The notes beneath the pieces are model-generated. The model was not told the DNA's origin and searched no databases. It saw only the letters and a program-made list of their open reading frames with translations. From Xenoacremonium recifei (taxonomy: Eukaryota; Ascomycota; Sordariomycetes; Hypocreales; Nectriaceae), in the NCBI GenBank assembly GCA_012184525.1, contig WOFQ01000012.1, positions 124,001-188,000 on the forward strand: a DNA stretch of 64,000 nucleotides, read 5' to 3'. Positions within the stretch are counted from its first letter, which is position 1; each line of letters opens with the position of its first letter. The position numbers and the translations under genes were made by a program. Shown here in pieces: positions 10,839 through 21,260 of this stretch.

Positions 10839-12031
10839 AATCAACACAATTATCCTCTGTGATTATCGTCAGTGTGCAGTGTCTAGATTGACTAGTAAAA
10901 GAGCGCTGAAAGGGGCAAACTAAGTAGAACTCGTCGAGACGCTTCTCGTAAATTAGTGTAAGTCGATTCTTTGTTTAATATGAGGATACAGTCGAGGTAG
11001 ATCCAGATACATCCTAAGATAGTAGTGAGATGGTGATGATTACGAGAAATGCGTTAAGTAACTCTCGAAACACTTTATACTATACCCCAAATCTTTGCCA
11101 TGTCTCGTTCAAGTCAACATGCTGAACAAAGTAAGCGTGTGCTTCCGACATCTAAGCTCGAACAACAAGCTAGCCGAATGAACCTGTTCGCGAGCTCTTT
11201 GTTCTTCGATGGAGCTAGCGCGGCCTACCTCCAATGTTCACCTTGACCATACTTAACAAGGGGCATTGTCTCAGCATAGAAACCGGAAGTAAGTGCCGAT
11301 CGAATAAAGCTGAAGTATCCAAGAATGAATATCAGCAAAGACGTCTTAGTTCCAGCCTTGAGAATATGACTTACCAGAACGCGGGAGATTATATGGTTTA
11401 CCAGAACGGGGAAGATAATATCGCGGGAGGCCATATGATTTACCAGAACGCGGGAGAAGATTTCGAGCCATTCAATCGCTGTTCGTTCAGTCCTTAGCAG
11501 ACAAGAAGCCCATGTATCAAAGTGTGCAAAACCAGCTGTTAACAGTCGAGTCGATCCTGTTGTACGGCAATTCAAAGGCAAGACGAAGTTCCTCAGAGCG
11601 AGGGAACAGTTGTCCGTGTTTATTAGACCTGACAGAAAAGAGCGGCAAGTCTTGTGTCGTTTGGAGCCATATCCCACGCTTCAATGTTTGTGCCCGACGC
11701 AGTAGTATCAAGTAGTCCACAAATCGTTTCCATCTGCCCGCAACCCATCATCAAGGCGCCGCCCACCGCTAATGAAGAAAGAAAAAAAAAATGATAAAGA
11801 AAATGCATAAACCCCAAGGATATCCGTTGTATGGCGTAAGGGGGGGAACAAATCGGCTGACGGAATGCCTGCCGTCAACATCTGAACAGACAGACAGTCA
11901 TCAGCCAGTTCCCCCTTGGACGCCTCGCCCCTTCGTCGTACACATCCCAAGAGACCCAGAACTCCGTGATCATGCGCATATATGTATCATTAGAGGTATC
12001 CACTGATGTTCATCCCCGGCGGTGTCGTTGC
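10839..12031. other. Intergenic region with a short tandem repeat
   Basis: Between the 5' end of the hypothetical gene and the 3' end of LKH1. It contains a degenerate tandem repeat near 11370-11460 (separate entry) and splice-like sequences, but no frame I can support as a gene. Confidence 0.55.
11368..11462. repeat. Degenerate tandem repeat, about three units sharing TTACCAGAACG
   Basis: Units begin near 11371, 11397 and 11440, each with TTACCAGAACG(C)GGGAGA or a close variant, with ATATGRTT between them. On the plus strand the open frame reads repeated YQNAG/YQNGED. On the minus strand each unit presents GTTCTGGTAA, a donor-like sequence. No flanking gene includes it. Confidence 0.6.
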
Positions 12032-14434
12032 TCAGCTATCATACCGAGGCTGCTGCTCACGATTTTGTCGTATCCGTTCCAGGCGTATCTTGGCAGCTTC
12101 GGTGCCGTCATCCGGCTGAGCCATCTCCTTGAACCAGGGATGATTCAAGGCCTGCTTAGCAGTTATTCGCTGAGCAGGATCGTATACGAATATCCTCCTG
12201 AGCAGATCTAGGAAGTTTTTCAAAAAGGGATTGCTAGTTGGGATAACCTCCTAAACATATCCAGTCAGCAATTATCCCGAATGAGGATTGGCATAAAATC
12301 AACGTACATGCAAATGCTTCATGGCCTTCACAAAACGCCTAGATCCTCGGGTCGTGTCCGGTGTCGGATAGTCAAGCTTAAGTCTTTTGAAATATCTTCC
12401 TGTTGTTAGCCGTGCTGCTGAGGGTTGTGCGTTGCGTTTGTTGACTGACTTTGAAGCGGCGTTTCCTCCGCTGCGCGAGGACATCTTGTTCACGGCCTGG
12501 ATAAGGTGCGTGTCTATCTTTGAGCCCACGACAGACTCCATCATAGCCAGGTGCTCAAGATTGTCATGAGTCTGGAAGAGGGCATCGCCAGTGAAGAATT
12601 CGACGAGAATGCATCCTATGCTCCAAATGTCGCAAGGGTACGACCACCCAAGACCAAGAATAATCTCCGGTGCTCGATAATGGCGGGTCGACACTACAGA
12701 AGAGTGATATTCGTCCTGAAAGGTTGCCGATCCAAAGTCGATCAGACGGATCTCAGTGTCGAGCAGGACTCGACGCTGGGTAGCTTGCCTGTTGATTGTG
12801 GTCGAGGATGAGGGGATCTTTCGGTTGTAGGTGAAGGTCTGATACGAGTTATCGCAGAGCAGGATGTTCTCTGGCTTCAAGTCGGTGTGAATCAGGTTCA
12901 GGTCGTGGAGGACTGTACTACGTCAGCTGATGTTGTGGAAGGGCCAGATAGGATACGACAACTTACAGGCGACGCTGGTGAAGAGCTGACGAGCAAAGCT
13001 TTGGATCTGACTGTTAGGGAAGGGCACAAAGCCGTTGCTCTTAAGAAAGTCGAAGACGCTCTGACCGAGAAGGTCCATGACGATGCAGATATGCCCCCGG
13101 TAATCGAAGCAGTCTCGGAGGTGGATACAGCGATTCCGGTTGGCCTCGTCGTTTGCCTTGAGAGTGGCGAGCACCCGCAGTTCTATCCTTGAGGCATCTC
13201 GGTACTTCTGAACTGACCGAATGATCTTAACAGCGACGCATTTGTCCCGTTTTCGATCATAGGCCTGAACAACTTTTCCAAAAGTACCTTGACCGAGTAG
13301 TCGCTGGATGGTATCTAAGCAGTGTCAGTCAACTGAATTTACGTTTGGGCGGGTCAGTGGTGGACATACATTTGTCAGTCAGGTCGGCATCGGGGACAAC
13401 GATGTAATGTCCGTCGTCATCATCCACCTTGGCATTTTTGTTGGAGTGACGCTGTTTAAGAGCGAGTTAGAACGAGCAAAAATAGACGGCGGGGGAAGAG
13501 GAATAAAACTCACGTCGTGAATAACTCGGACGTTGACCTCGCCGGCCTTCTTGGGCGGGTAAGGCGGAGGCTTGTACGTCAAGAAGGGGTCGCCCAAGCC
13601 GTCAATGTCCCTCCGCTTCGCCTCAATGGCGACCTGCTGCCGAGTCCTCTTGCGCTTGAGGGGTGCCGCGGCCACCTCCTCGTACTGGCCGTTGGACGAT
13701 AGCGAAGTCGGCGCGGTGGTGTGCAAAGAGGAGTTGTTGCGGTCGCTGCTCGAGATGGTGGAGCCCGAGGGCGTTGAGTTCTGCAGCGGCGTGTTGTTCT
13801 GCGAGTTCATGTACTTGATATGGTAGCCATTGTGCTGGAGGGTGTCGGCATCGTCATCCCGTCGCCTCTTCTTGTTAGCTTGGCGGGCGATGGTCGCGGC
13901 ATCGCTGGGGAGGGCAGCCGAGGCGACGCCGTTGGCGATTTTGCGGCTGGTGTTGGCCTCGGGTTCGGGCGTGTCGTCAATGACGATGATCTCCTTGGGC
14001 AGGCCATTCTTGTAGAAGGTGCCCCAGTCGGGCTCTCGCGACCGGCGACGCTTCCTCGACGGCTGCTCGGACACGGCAGGCTCGTTCATGGCCGTGGTGG
14101 TCGAGTAATTCGCGTCGTGGCGAGCAGTCGTGGTGGTCGGGTCGTGGGCTGGGGCGGGACGGGCGGCCGAGGGCTGCTGGGCTACCAAGCCATTCGACCC
14201 CGAGACCGAATAGGCGAGTGCTGAGGGCTGATACGGCGGCGGCAGGCGGGCGACGGTCGAGTTGGATGGCGACGAGGAGACGGGCGGGAGGATTGGGTTG
14301 TTTGCAGGCGCAGCGCGGTAGTTGGCCGCCGGGTTTGGCTGGTAGCCCGGGTGGTGCGAGTGCGAGTATGAGGGCGGATAATGGGTATGATGGTAGTGTG
14401 GGAGCGTGGCCGTGGCCGTGGTAGGCGTCGACAT
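12032..14434 (-). CDS. LKH1: LAMMER/CLK dual-specificity protein kinase
   Basis: CLK-type kinase, known in fungi (Lkh1/LkhA) to act in growth, development and stress responses through SR-protein-like targets. Exons: 14434-13514, 13451-13370, 13314-12967, 12912-12450, 12395-12308, 12250-12032; total 2121 nt, 706 residues. Residues 1-300 are disordered with His/Pro/Ser tracts and basic nuclear-type motifs (SRKRRRSRE, NKKRRRDDD, KRKRTRQQ). The kinase domain starts at about 330: glycine loop LLGQGTFGKVV, catalytic lysine VAVKII, catalytic loop LIHTDLKPEN, IDFGSA, RHYRAPE, WSIGCILVE. The family signature reads EHLAMMESVVG, with Ser where animal CLKs have Arg. The first ATG in a good context is chosen; the frame is open further upstream to 14710 but composition there is leader-like. 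Intron 12449-12396 is in frame and lacks a stop (see finding). Confidence 0.93.
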
Positions 14435-17400
14435 GGTGAAAAGCCGGAGAGGCGTCACTGGGCCCTCGGAGGGGGAAAGGTCGAGGCGAGGTCCACGCAG
14501 GGCAGGAGCTGCGAGAATTGCAGTTGACTTTGTCGTGAGAGACTCCTTCTTGATCGGTGGTGTTGTTGATGGAAAGCAAGCGAGGGAAGCGAGGAGAGGA
14601 GGAGGAGGAGCGGCCGGCCAGGACTGGGCTGGCTTGGCTGAGTGACGGGGGTCGTCGGTCGGGGAGGCGAGCGATGGGATTAGAATGGCGGAGGACGAGA
14701 ACGCGAGCAAACCTGACCCAAACCTGGGCTCTCCGTGTGTGTTTCGCCCTGCTGGGAGCCCGTGCAGCGCAAGTCCAGCTGGAGCGTCAGAGAGCGTTAG
14801 GTGCTGCGCAATAGTCTGAGCCCGTCAGAGCGGTCCGGCTGGGCTGGGAGTCCCGTCCAGTCCAGTCAGTCCCCAGACAGTGGAGGGGCGAGGCAAGCCC
14901 ACAGTGGACGGGACAGCGGCTGGGCTCCAGCTCCTACGCGAGCCCGCCGCAGCGAGCACGATTAGTGGAGTGACGCCCTGAGTCTGCCCGGCCGTCAGAG
15001 ACTCCAGGCGGCGAGACAGGCGAGACAGGCGGTCCAGCGAGTCCCCAGTCAGTCCCCAATGCGACGATGCCTGTTTGGGGCAGCCCTTCGGGGGTAGTGG
15101 GAGGCCAATGAGGGGGGGAGGGCGCGTGCTGCCAATGGTGGGCGCAGTTTAGAGAGGTGCTGTTGGTAGGGCCTGGAAAGATGGCTGGGGGGTTTTCTTG
15201 GTTGTCGAGGCAAATTCAGGGATTCGGGGCAACTGCAAAGGAATGGAAGGAAATAGGGCTTCAAACCCTTCAGCAAACGGTTTCCATTTCGTTGATTGAA
15301 GCAAGTTGCCTCCAGTCACTGACGAGGCCCGGGAAGCGCTGCGAGAGTGACGAGATTTGGTGACGACTAAAGCCTCTTTGTGGTGGTGGGAGGTGGAGAG
15401 GCAAGTGGAGGAAGGTCACAGGTTGCACCTACCTTCTCTCTCGTCCGTCAGGCGCCTGCCACAGAACCTCCAGACTCGCTGCCTTCAGCTCTGTTCTCCC
15501 CAACAATTTTCCACATTCCGTCTGGGATCGCCATCCAGCTCCAGCCTCTCTCGAATCACATCAAAAGCCCATCATTGTTCGAGAAATTCATCGACAAGAG
15601 GCGGCCGGAAAACGAAAGCATATCGGATGTAAGGTAGGGCATCAAATCCTACCATACGTACCGTGCTCCGTACCACCGCACAGTGCTGTGATCCGTCCCC
15701 CGGCCGTCCACTCCCCGAAAGTCACATCAAAGTTCACGTCAATTCCAACCCCCGATTGAACGGCTAAAATGCCTGCCCATTTGTGGACCGCGCGATAGCC
15801 CTGCCTCGTTGGCTGCGTCAGGCCTGAAGCGTCAAGCGTCGACGCCGTCTAGAAGGGGGCTTTTGCGGCTTCTCCTCTCTCCAATGGATCCAGGTGGCTT
15901 TCGACTATCACGAGTAAGGTACGACATTTGTCTCGACGCTGTCTCTGTCTCGGCCGCGGACCCCGCCTCCCATCTCCGTCTTAGGATCCGGGCTTCTCAA
16001 TTTAATACCTTCAAGCCCGGAAGAGGGTGAGATTGCCCCTTGGCTGACGGGATGAGCGTGAACAGCACGTCTTTTGGGGTTTCGTGGCGCTGCTGGGGAA
16101 TGCCTAGCAAAGCGCACGCCGATGGCCTCAGGGCTCTAGTCCTCGTCGCGGGAGACAGGCACCCAGGCTCTCCCAGAGATTCAGGTTGTTCGGACCACCT
16201 TTGGACAATTTTTTCTGTCTCTTTTCCGTCATCCCTCACCCCCGTCTCGTCTCGCTTGCCAAACGGAGCAAAACCCTCAGGCGTTCCGTGTTCCAGACAA
16301 AATGCTTTCTAATTATCGACTGAGCAATCCGGAAAGTAACGTCGCCAGTTTTCTCCCCCGAGATATTTAGGTCCCTGAATGAGGCAGTCCGTCAGCCTTC
16401 CTCCCGACCCCGTTAGGTCGCTCTTCAGTGGTCCCAGGCGCGGATCCGGGTGCCATCCCACCATTACTGCACCATGACTGCAGGGCAAGTTGCGGACCTG
16501 GGGAGGACAGATGGACTGCGCCGTGTGAAGTGGAAACGTCCCTGTTTCCGTCTGGTTGACATCTCTGAGCTTCGCTGTGGCAAATGTCTCGCTTGTTCCA
16601 GTTTCATCGGACAGTTGACATCTTCAAAGTCCGTGCGGGTCGTCCAGTCTCAATGTCGACTTGAGAGAGGCAGCTCACACAGTCCTTCCCGTTCTCGAGA
16701 TGGACAAATATACTTACAGTAAGGTACCTACCTACAGTAGCAAGGTACAGGACGCCTGCAGTGAACAAAGCCCGGGCCACTCTTTGTATGCACACCTTAC
16801 AGTAGTGCTGCATCAGTGCATCTTCACGTATGCAACAACAGCACGGCAGTATCATATCGCCCAGCGCCTCGGTCCAACCGCTTCGGGAATCCCTAAGGGC
16901 CTGTCCCAGTGGACGACCCCAGTTTCTTCGAGTCCTCCGTCAGCGTGCCTGAGGAAGGGAATTTGGTTGGGCTTCCTCTCGACACGCTCTTCCTCAACGG
17001 TTCTCTGGTGTACTCTACGTTTCAGTATTTTGTTCTCGAGTGCCGGACGACACATCACACTATCGGGCTCAACACCACGAAACATCTCGAATCTCCAACG
17101 CCTCCCCTCCTTCTCTCAACCAGCCAACCATGGCCCGCATCCTCCTCGGCACCTTCACAGTCACCTCACCAATCACTCGCCTCCGACATTCGCGCTTCCC
17201 ACCCCACCGCGCCACGCCGTGGTACTGGCTAACGTGAACTGGACCACTACGATCCGCACAGAGACAGCCAGGCCGTCAGCATCTGTCAACCGGCAAAGCG
17301 TTTCCCCTCTCCCCAAACGCGCACATCCCAGTGGTATCGTGCAGCATCACGTCTCCAGCCAAGATATCCCCGTGGCACCATCCTCGTGGCCCATGCCCTT

Positions 17401-18755
17401 GGCTGCCCGCTTTGCTCTCCGGGTCAACCGAGGGTCAACACCTATCTTGCCTTCTTATGGTGCCATCGGCCTTTCTCCGACCTCGACATATGCCCCTCCC
17501 TCACTGGCACACTGGCACTCTGAGTACGGAGTACAGTAAGTACAGTACCAGTACTACTCGCCCGTCACCACACTCTCGGGGATGCGATCTGTGTCCTCGG
17601 ACTACAGTCTTAGTCCTGCCTAGCCCCTGTCTTACCCGCAACGGCCTCCTCCATCCGATACCCACCATCGTCACCATCGTGAGGCCCTCCTCCAACCCTC
17701 GCCGCCTTCACGATGGGCTAAACCTGTCGATCTCATGGGTGGCGACGAGGGACGTCCCTCGAAAAGAACTCTCCAGAATGCCTTATTTCCGCCTCACTCG
17801 CTCTAATCCGGTCTGGTCAAATCCAGTCTCGCAGATGTGATGCAACTCCCAGAGCCCAAGCCCGTATCTTCACCCGTAACGCGTGCACATATCATCTACA
17901 TACATCATCTGCCGTGAGCGCTATTCGTCTGGGAGGTTTACTTGGTACTTCCCAGCGGGGCCGGCTCCAGTGGCCGTGGGCACATCGACGTCAGGGTCCG
18001 TTCTCCCCTCCCCATCCCTTCATCCTTCTGTCGTATCTGGACCCTTGGAAAGCCGGAGAGATGTACTTGTCGGTGAACATTGCTCACGTCAACATCTCGG
18101 CTTTACTCGCCCGGCCCGTCGTCCAACGGACTCGGTTCTACGACCGTGCCCGAGGACTCCAGGCCTGGTCTGCAAGGGTTATTGATAGAGTCGAGATGCT
18201 CAGGGATACGTCGGCAGTCAGTAACTGTCAGCCAATCCAACGACTACCTATGCAGCCTAGGTAAAGCCAGTCATCAACAACACGGCTTGTAAAATGTTTC
18301 TGCGAAATGGCAAGGTCTTTTATTTATATCGCCCCCCATGCAAGATGCTATGAAGTTCTTATCTATGCCCTCTTAAGTTTTATTTCTCTCTTCTTGTCTA
18401 ACACGCCTGCAAAGATCCGTGTCGCTCCAAAAAAAACGCCACCGCCAATGCGTGAAACGTCCTCCCGTTTGTTTTCGTCTCCATGACACTTAAAGTCCAT
18501 GTCATCCGTCATCATGTTTCCGGGGGACGAGGCCTCCTCCTCCTTGCCAAGTCATGTGCCCCGATTTGGTCCTTTCTGTCGGAAATGTATACGATGAAAC
18601 CGTCTCCCCTAGGCAGCTGAGGTGTCAGATCTCAAGCCACCTCCTGTCCGGCCACACGGGCCTTATGACACAGCCCCTTAACCAACAGGCGTCGCCAAGT
18701 CAGCAAATCAAGCCGATCAGCTCAAAGCATCGCTCCTAAACAGCAGCGCAGCCGT
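14435..18755. other. 4.3-kb gene-poor region upstream of LKH1
   Basis: The LKH1-proximal part (14435-15100) is GC-rich leader with short direct repeats (CAGTCAGTCCCCA at about 14864 and again near 15047). The rest carries scattered TACAGTA/GTACCTACCTAC-like runs near 16720-16750 and 17525-17555. The longest frame here (plus strand, 16661-17539) has no family features and looks like chance in GC-rich DNA. I see no tRNA, rRNA or transposase. Confidence 0.6.
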
Positions 18756-19981
18756 TTATAGACCACGGTTGAAGATAACCTTGCCATTCTTTCCTCCCTT
18801 GCCATGAAACTCGGGCTCCAGACGGTCCACACTGATCTCCTGGTACTGGGGGAAGACGGCGAGGGCAAACGGCAGCACGGCGAAAGAGGTCACGGCAATG
18901 AGGCCCAGGTTGATGGTGATAGGAATTGACTTGGCCAGACGTGGCCGTGCCTTCACCCACTCCTTCTCCATCAAGTTGCGGTACCAGGCCTGCTTCTGCT
19001 CGATGTGATACAGCACCATGGGCGGGATCACCATGATGGGGCTGCTTGTAAAGACACGGCTGGCAGCCGTCTCGTACACAGCAATCTTGGCCGCCGTCTG
19101 GCTACGGCCCAGTGACGGCACATCGCGCTCCGACTTGCCCTCGGCCTTGAGCTTCTCCTTATCCTCGTCGGACAGCACCGGCCGAATGTCAATGCCGGTG
19201 CGCATCTCGTCCCAGCGCATGAGGCACGTGTTGAGGAAACCGGCGGTGGCGACGGCGCCGAAGGGCACGAGGCGCTGCAGGATGGCGCGCGTCGAGGGCG
19301 CGACGTTGAGGCGCGGCACGAGCGAGTTGAGTCCCAGGGCCACCGAGCACGAGGCGCCGACGGCCACGCAGTATGACTTGGCCAGCGCAGCTGTGGTCAT
19401 GGGCGAGGACTTGTTGGCGTTGGCGCTGTTGATGGCAACGTTGAGCGATTGGTTGATGACCTGCCAGGCGATGATGCCTCCCGTCTGGAGCCCGGGCTGC
19501 AGCATACCGGCTGTAACGATGAGGTTGGAGAGGACGTAGGAGGACATGCGGAAAGGGAGGAGGACCGGCTCGCCAGTGTCTAAGAGAGCCCATTAGCATA
19601 TATCCCGGTACAGGACAGCTCCCCAGACGATTTAAGAAGCATCTCTGGGTCGTTTCGTTTACATACCCGGGTGCAGAGTCGAGTCGACAAGCTTCTTGGC
19701 CTTCCAGAGCTCCGGCGACAGCTCTGCCTTGCCCGTCTTGTAGTCCGTCACCAGCTTCTTCGCCTTCTCGAGACCGGTTGCGCCAGCAAAAAGAGTGCTA
19801 CAGGAACGACCATATTAGCCATGATTGCTTCTTTCAACCAATTCCAAGCTTCATAACCACCAGAGACAGCAACTCACGTAGGGTCCGTCAAGCCAATTGC
19901 ATGCTGCACCCGTCCCATATACGTCCCCAGATCATACTGCGACGCGGGCAGCTCCCGCGAGCCGGGCAACGACGACGACAT
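18756..19981 (-). CDS. FSF1: Sideroflexin family mitochondrial carrier
   Basis: Sideroflexins are inner mitochondrial membrane proteins; human SFXN1 transports serine, and the yeast member is Fsf1. Exons 19981-19878, 19797-19667 and 19579-18756 give 1059 nt, 352 residues, the usual family length. The start MSSSLPGSRELPASQYDLGT is the only good ATG. The family hallmark HPDTGE is created across the second intron (CAC CCG G | AC), strong support for the model. Further hallmarks are LLPFRMSSYVLSN, WQVINQSLN, NANKSS and VPFGAVATAGFLNTCLMRW. About five hydrophobic segments occur between residues 110 and 335. There is no cleavable presequence, as expected for this family. Serine as the substrate here is inference from homology. 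The gene is upstream of a tRNA gene on the same strand; no functional link is apparent. Confidence 0.93.
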
Positions 19982-20484
19982 GGCGGATGACGACGGAGGC
20001 CCAAGGGGGGGTGGTCTGAGCAGCGAGCGAAGGACGGCCTGCCTCACGAAAGCGAGAGTCGGTGAGGATTGTGGTGTTGCGAAGCGGTACCTGAGTCAAG
20101 CCAGGAGGAGGAAAAATCCCAGAGGCGACGATAAGCGCGTCCCGCTTTCGGCGCTGGCGATAGCGGCTTTGGCCCGGCTACTGGGGGTCCGAGGCGCGTG
20201 GGGTCGGGGCTGGATGCCGCTGTCGGGGACGGAGACTCCACCGGCGGGAGGGGAAATGCAGGCTCGGGAGGATAGCCGGTGCAGATGAAAATGCAGAGAC
20301 TTGAGATTCTGCTCAAGCCAAAATGCAATAACGTCCCTGTCTAAGGTATTATAACAAGAAGGGTTGGGGGCACTTGTGGTTTCGCCCACCGTAGAAACGT
20401 GCCAGTGGGGAAAGCCCAAAAACCACACACAAAAAAATCTCCGAACAAGCACCACAACATGCAAAAAGATCGAGCGTGAAGATG
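19982..20484. other. Spacer between sideroflexin and tRNA-Arg
   Basis: Sideroflexin promoter and leader. A T5 run on the minus strand near 20463-20467 probably ends the tRNA transcript. Nothing else is supported. Confidence 0.6.
20463..20467 (-). terminator. Probable RNA polymerase III terminator of tRNA-Arg
   Basis: Five consecutive T on the minus strand, about 18 nt past the 3' end of the tRNA. Confidence 0.6.
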
Positions 20485-20574
20485 CGACCACGCCAGGATT
20501 CGAACCTGGAATCTCTAGAGAATTCGGTGCTCGAGAGCCGAAATCTAGCGCCTTAGCCATTAGGCCACGCGGCC
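20485..20574 (-). tRNA. tRNA-Arg (anticodon UCG) with a short intron
   Basis: 90 nt, which folds to a 73-nt cloverleaf after removing about 17 nt following position 37. The acceptor stem GGCCGCG pairs with CGTGGTC (two G-U pairs), discriminator G. The A box GTGGCCTAATGG and B box GGTTCGAATCC are intact. The anticodon stem is CTAGA/TCTAG and the loop reads TT-TCG-G before the intron. CCA is not encoded, as expected for a nuclear gene. The intron contains CTCGAGCACCGAA, able to pair with the anticodon region. Confidence 0.92.
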
Positions 20575-21260
20575 GATGATGGGTGCGGCATTATTGTGTG
20601 TCAAGAAGGGCGAGCGGGAGGGCGGCGGGGTTGTGGTACCAGATCGAGGCAGCGATTAGGTTTACAACGCTGTGGTTAGGGGAGGAGGGTCGCTGGCTTG
20701 AGGCTGAGGCCACTGATTCGTTATGGCGGGTGGTGGTGGTGGTGGGAGTTGGGCTTGGGGGCGGCGGGTGGGCGGATAAAGGGAGGAGAGCCACGAGGTT
20801 TGAAAGTATAAGAGGAGGGTGGTAAGTTTTCGATTTTCGCAAATTGCTCCGGAGTTATAAATGTTTTGGGGTCTTTAGATGGTCTCGTCCTCCACAGATA
20901 TCTCCATGCCCTCCTGAAAGCTTCCCTACGTTGAATAGGTACCTACGCCCCGGCAGCTCTGATTCACCAGCGTCAACAGTGACACAATCTGAATGAAAAA
21001 TACACGGCTTGAATATGCAGGTTTATGACATGTCCATCCTGGTAAGGGATTTGCAGTCAGGACCGTGAATCTCAGGGGCTACTTACCTCCACCTCCAGAC
21101 AAGGTCCAGAGCCCAAGTCATGAATAACTACAATAAGACCACAGAACCCAAATCGACTTCGCTCAGGACTACATCAGAGTTGAAATATTCTCATTAGCAA
21201 CGCTGTCTGGATGAGCTATGCCGCCTCTATCCCAGAATGCTCATAGTATACAGACGCCCC
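20575..21260. other. Spacer upstream of tRNA-Arg / downstream of tRNase Z
   Basis: No supported ORF or RNA. It likely holds the tRNase Z 3'UTR. Confidence 0.55.

Noticed and set aside
11225..11677. Minus-strand frame of 150 residues
   Set aside because: Partly made of the tandem repeat; no family features and no convincing start.
16661..17539. Plus-strand frame of 292 residues in the LKH1 upstream region
   Set aside because: No ATG context, Pro/Ser/Thr-rich low complexity, no homology-like motif, and overlapping frames of similar quality.
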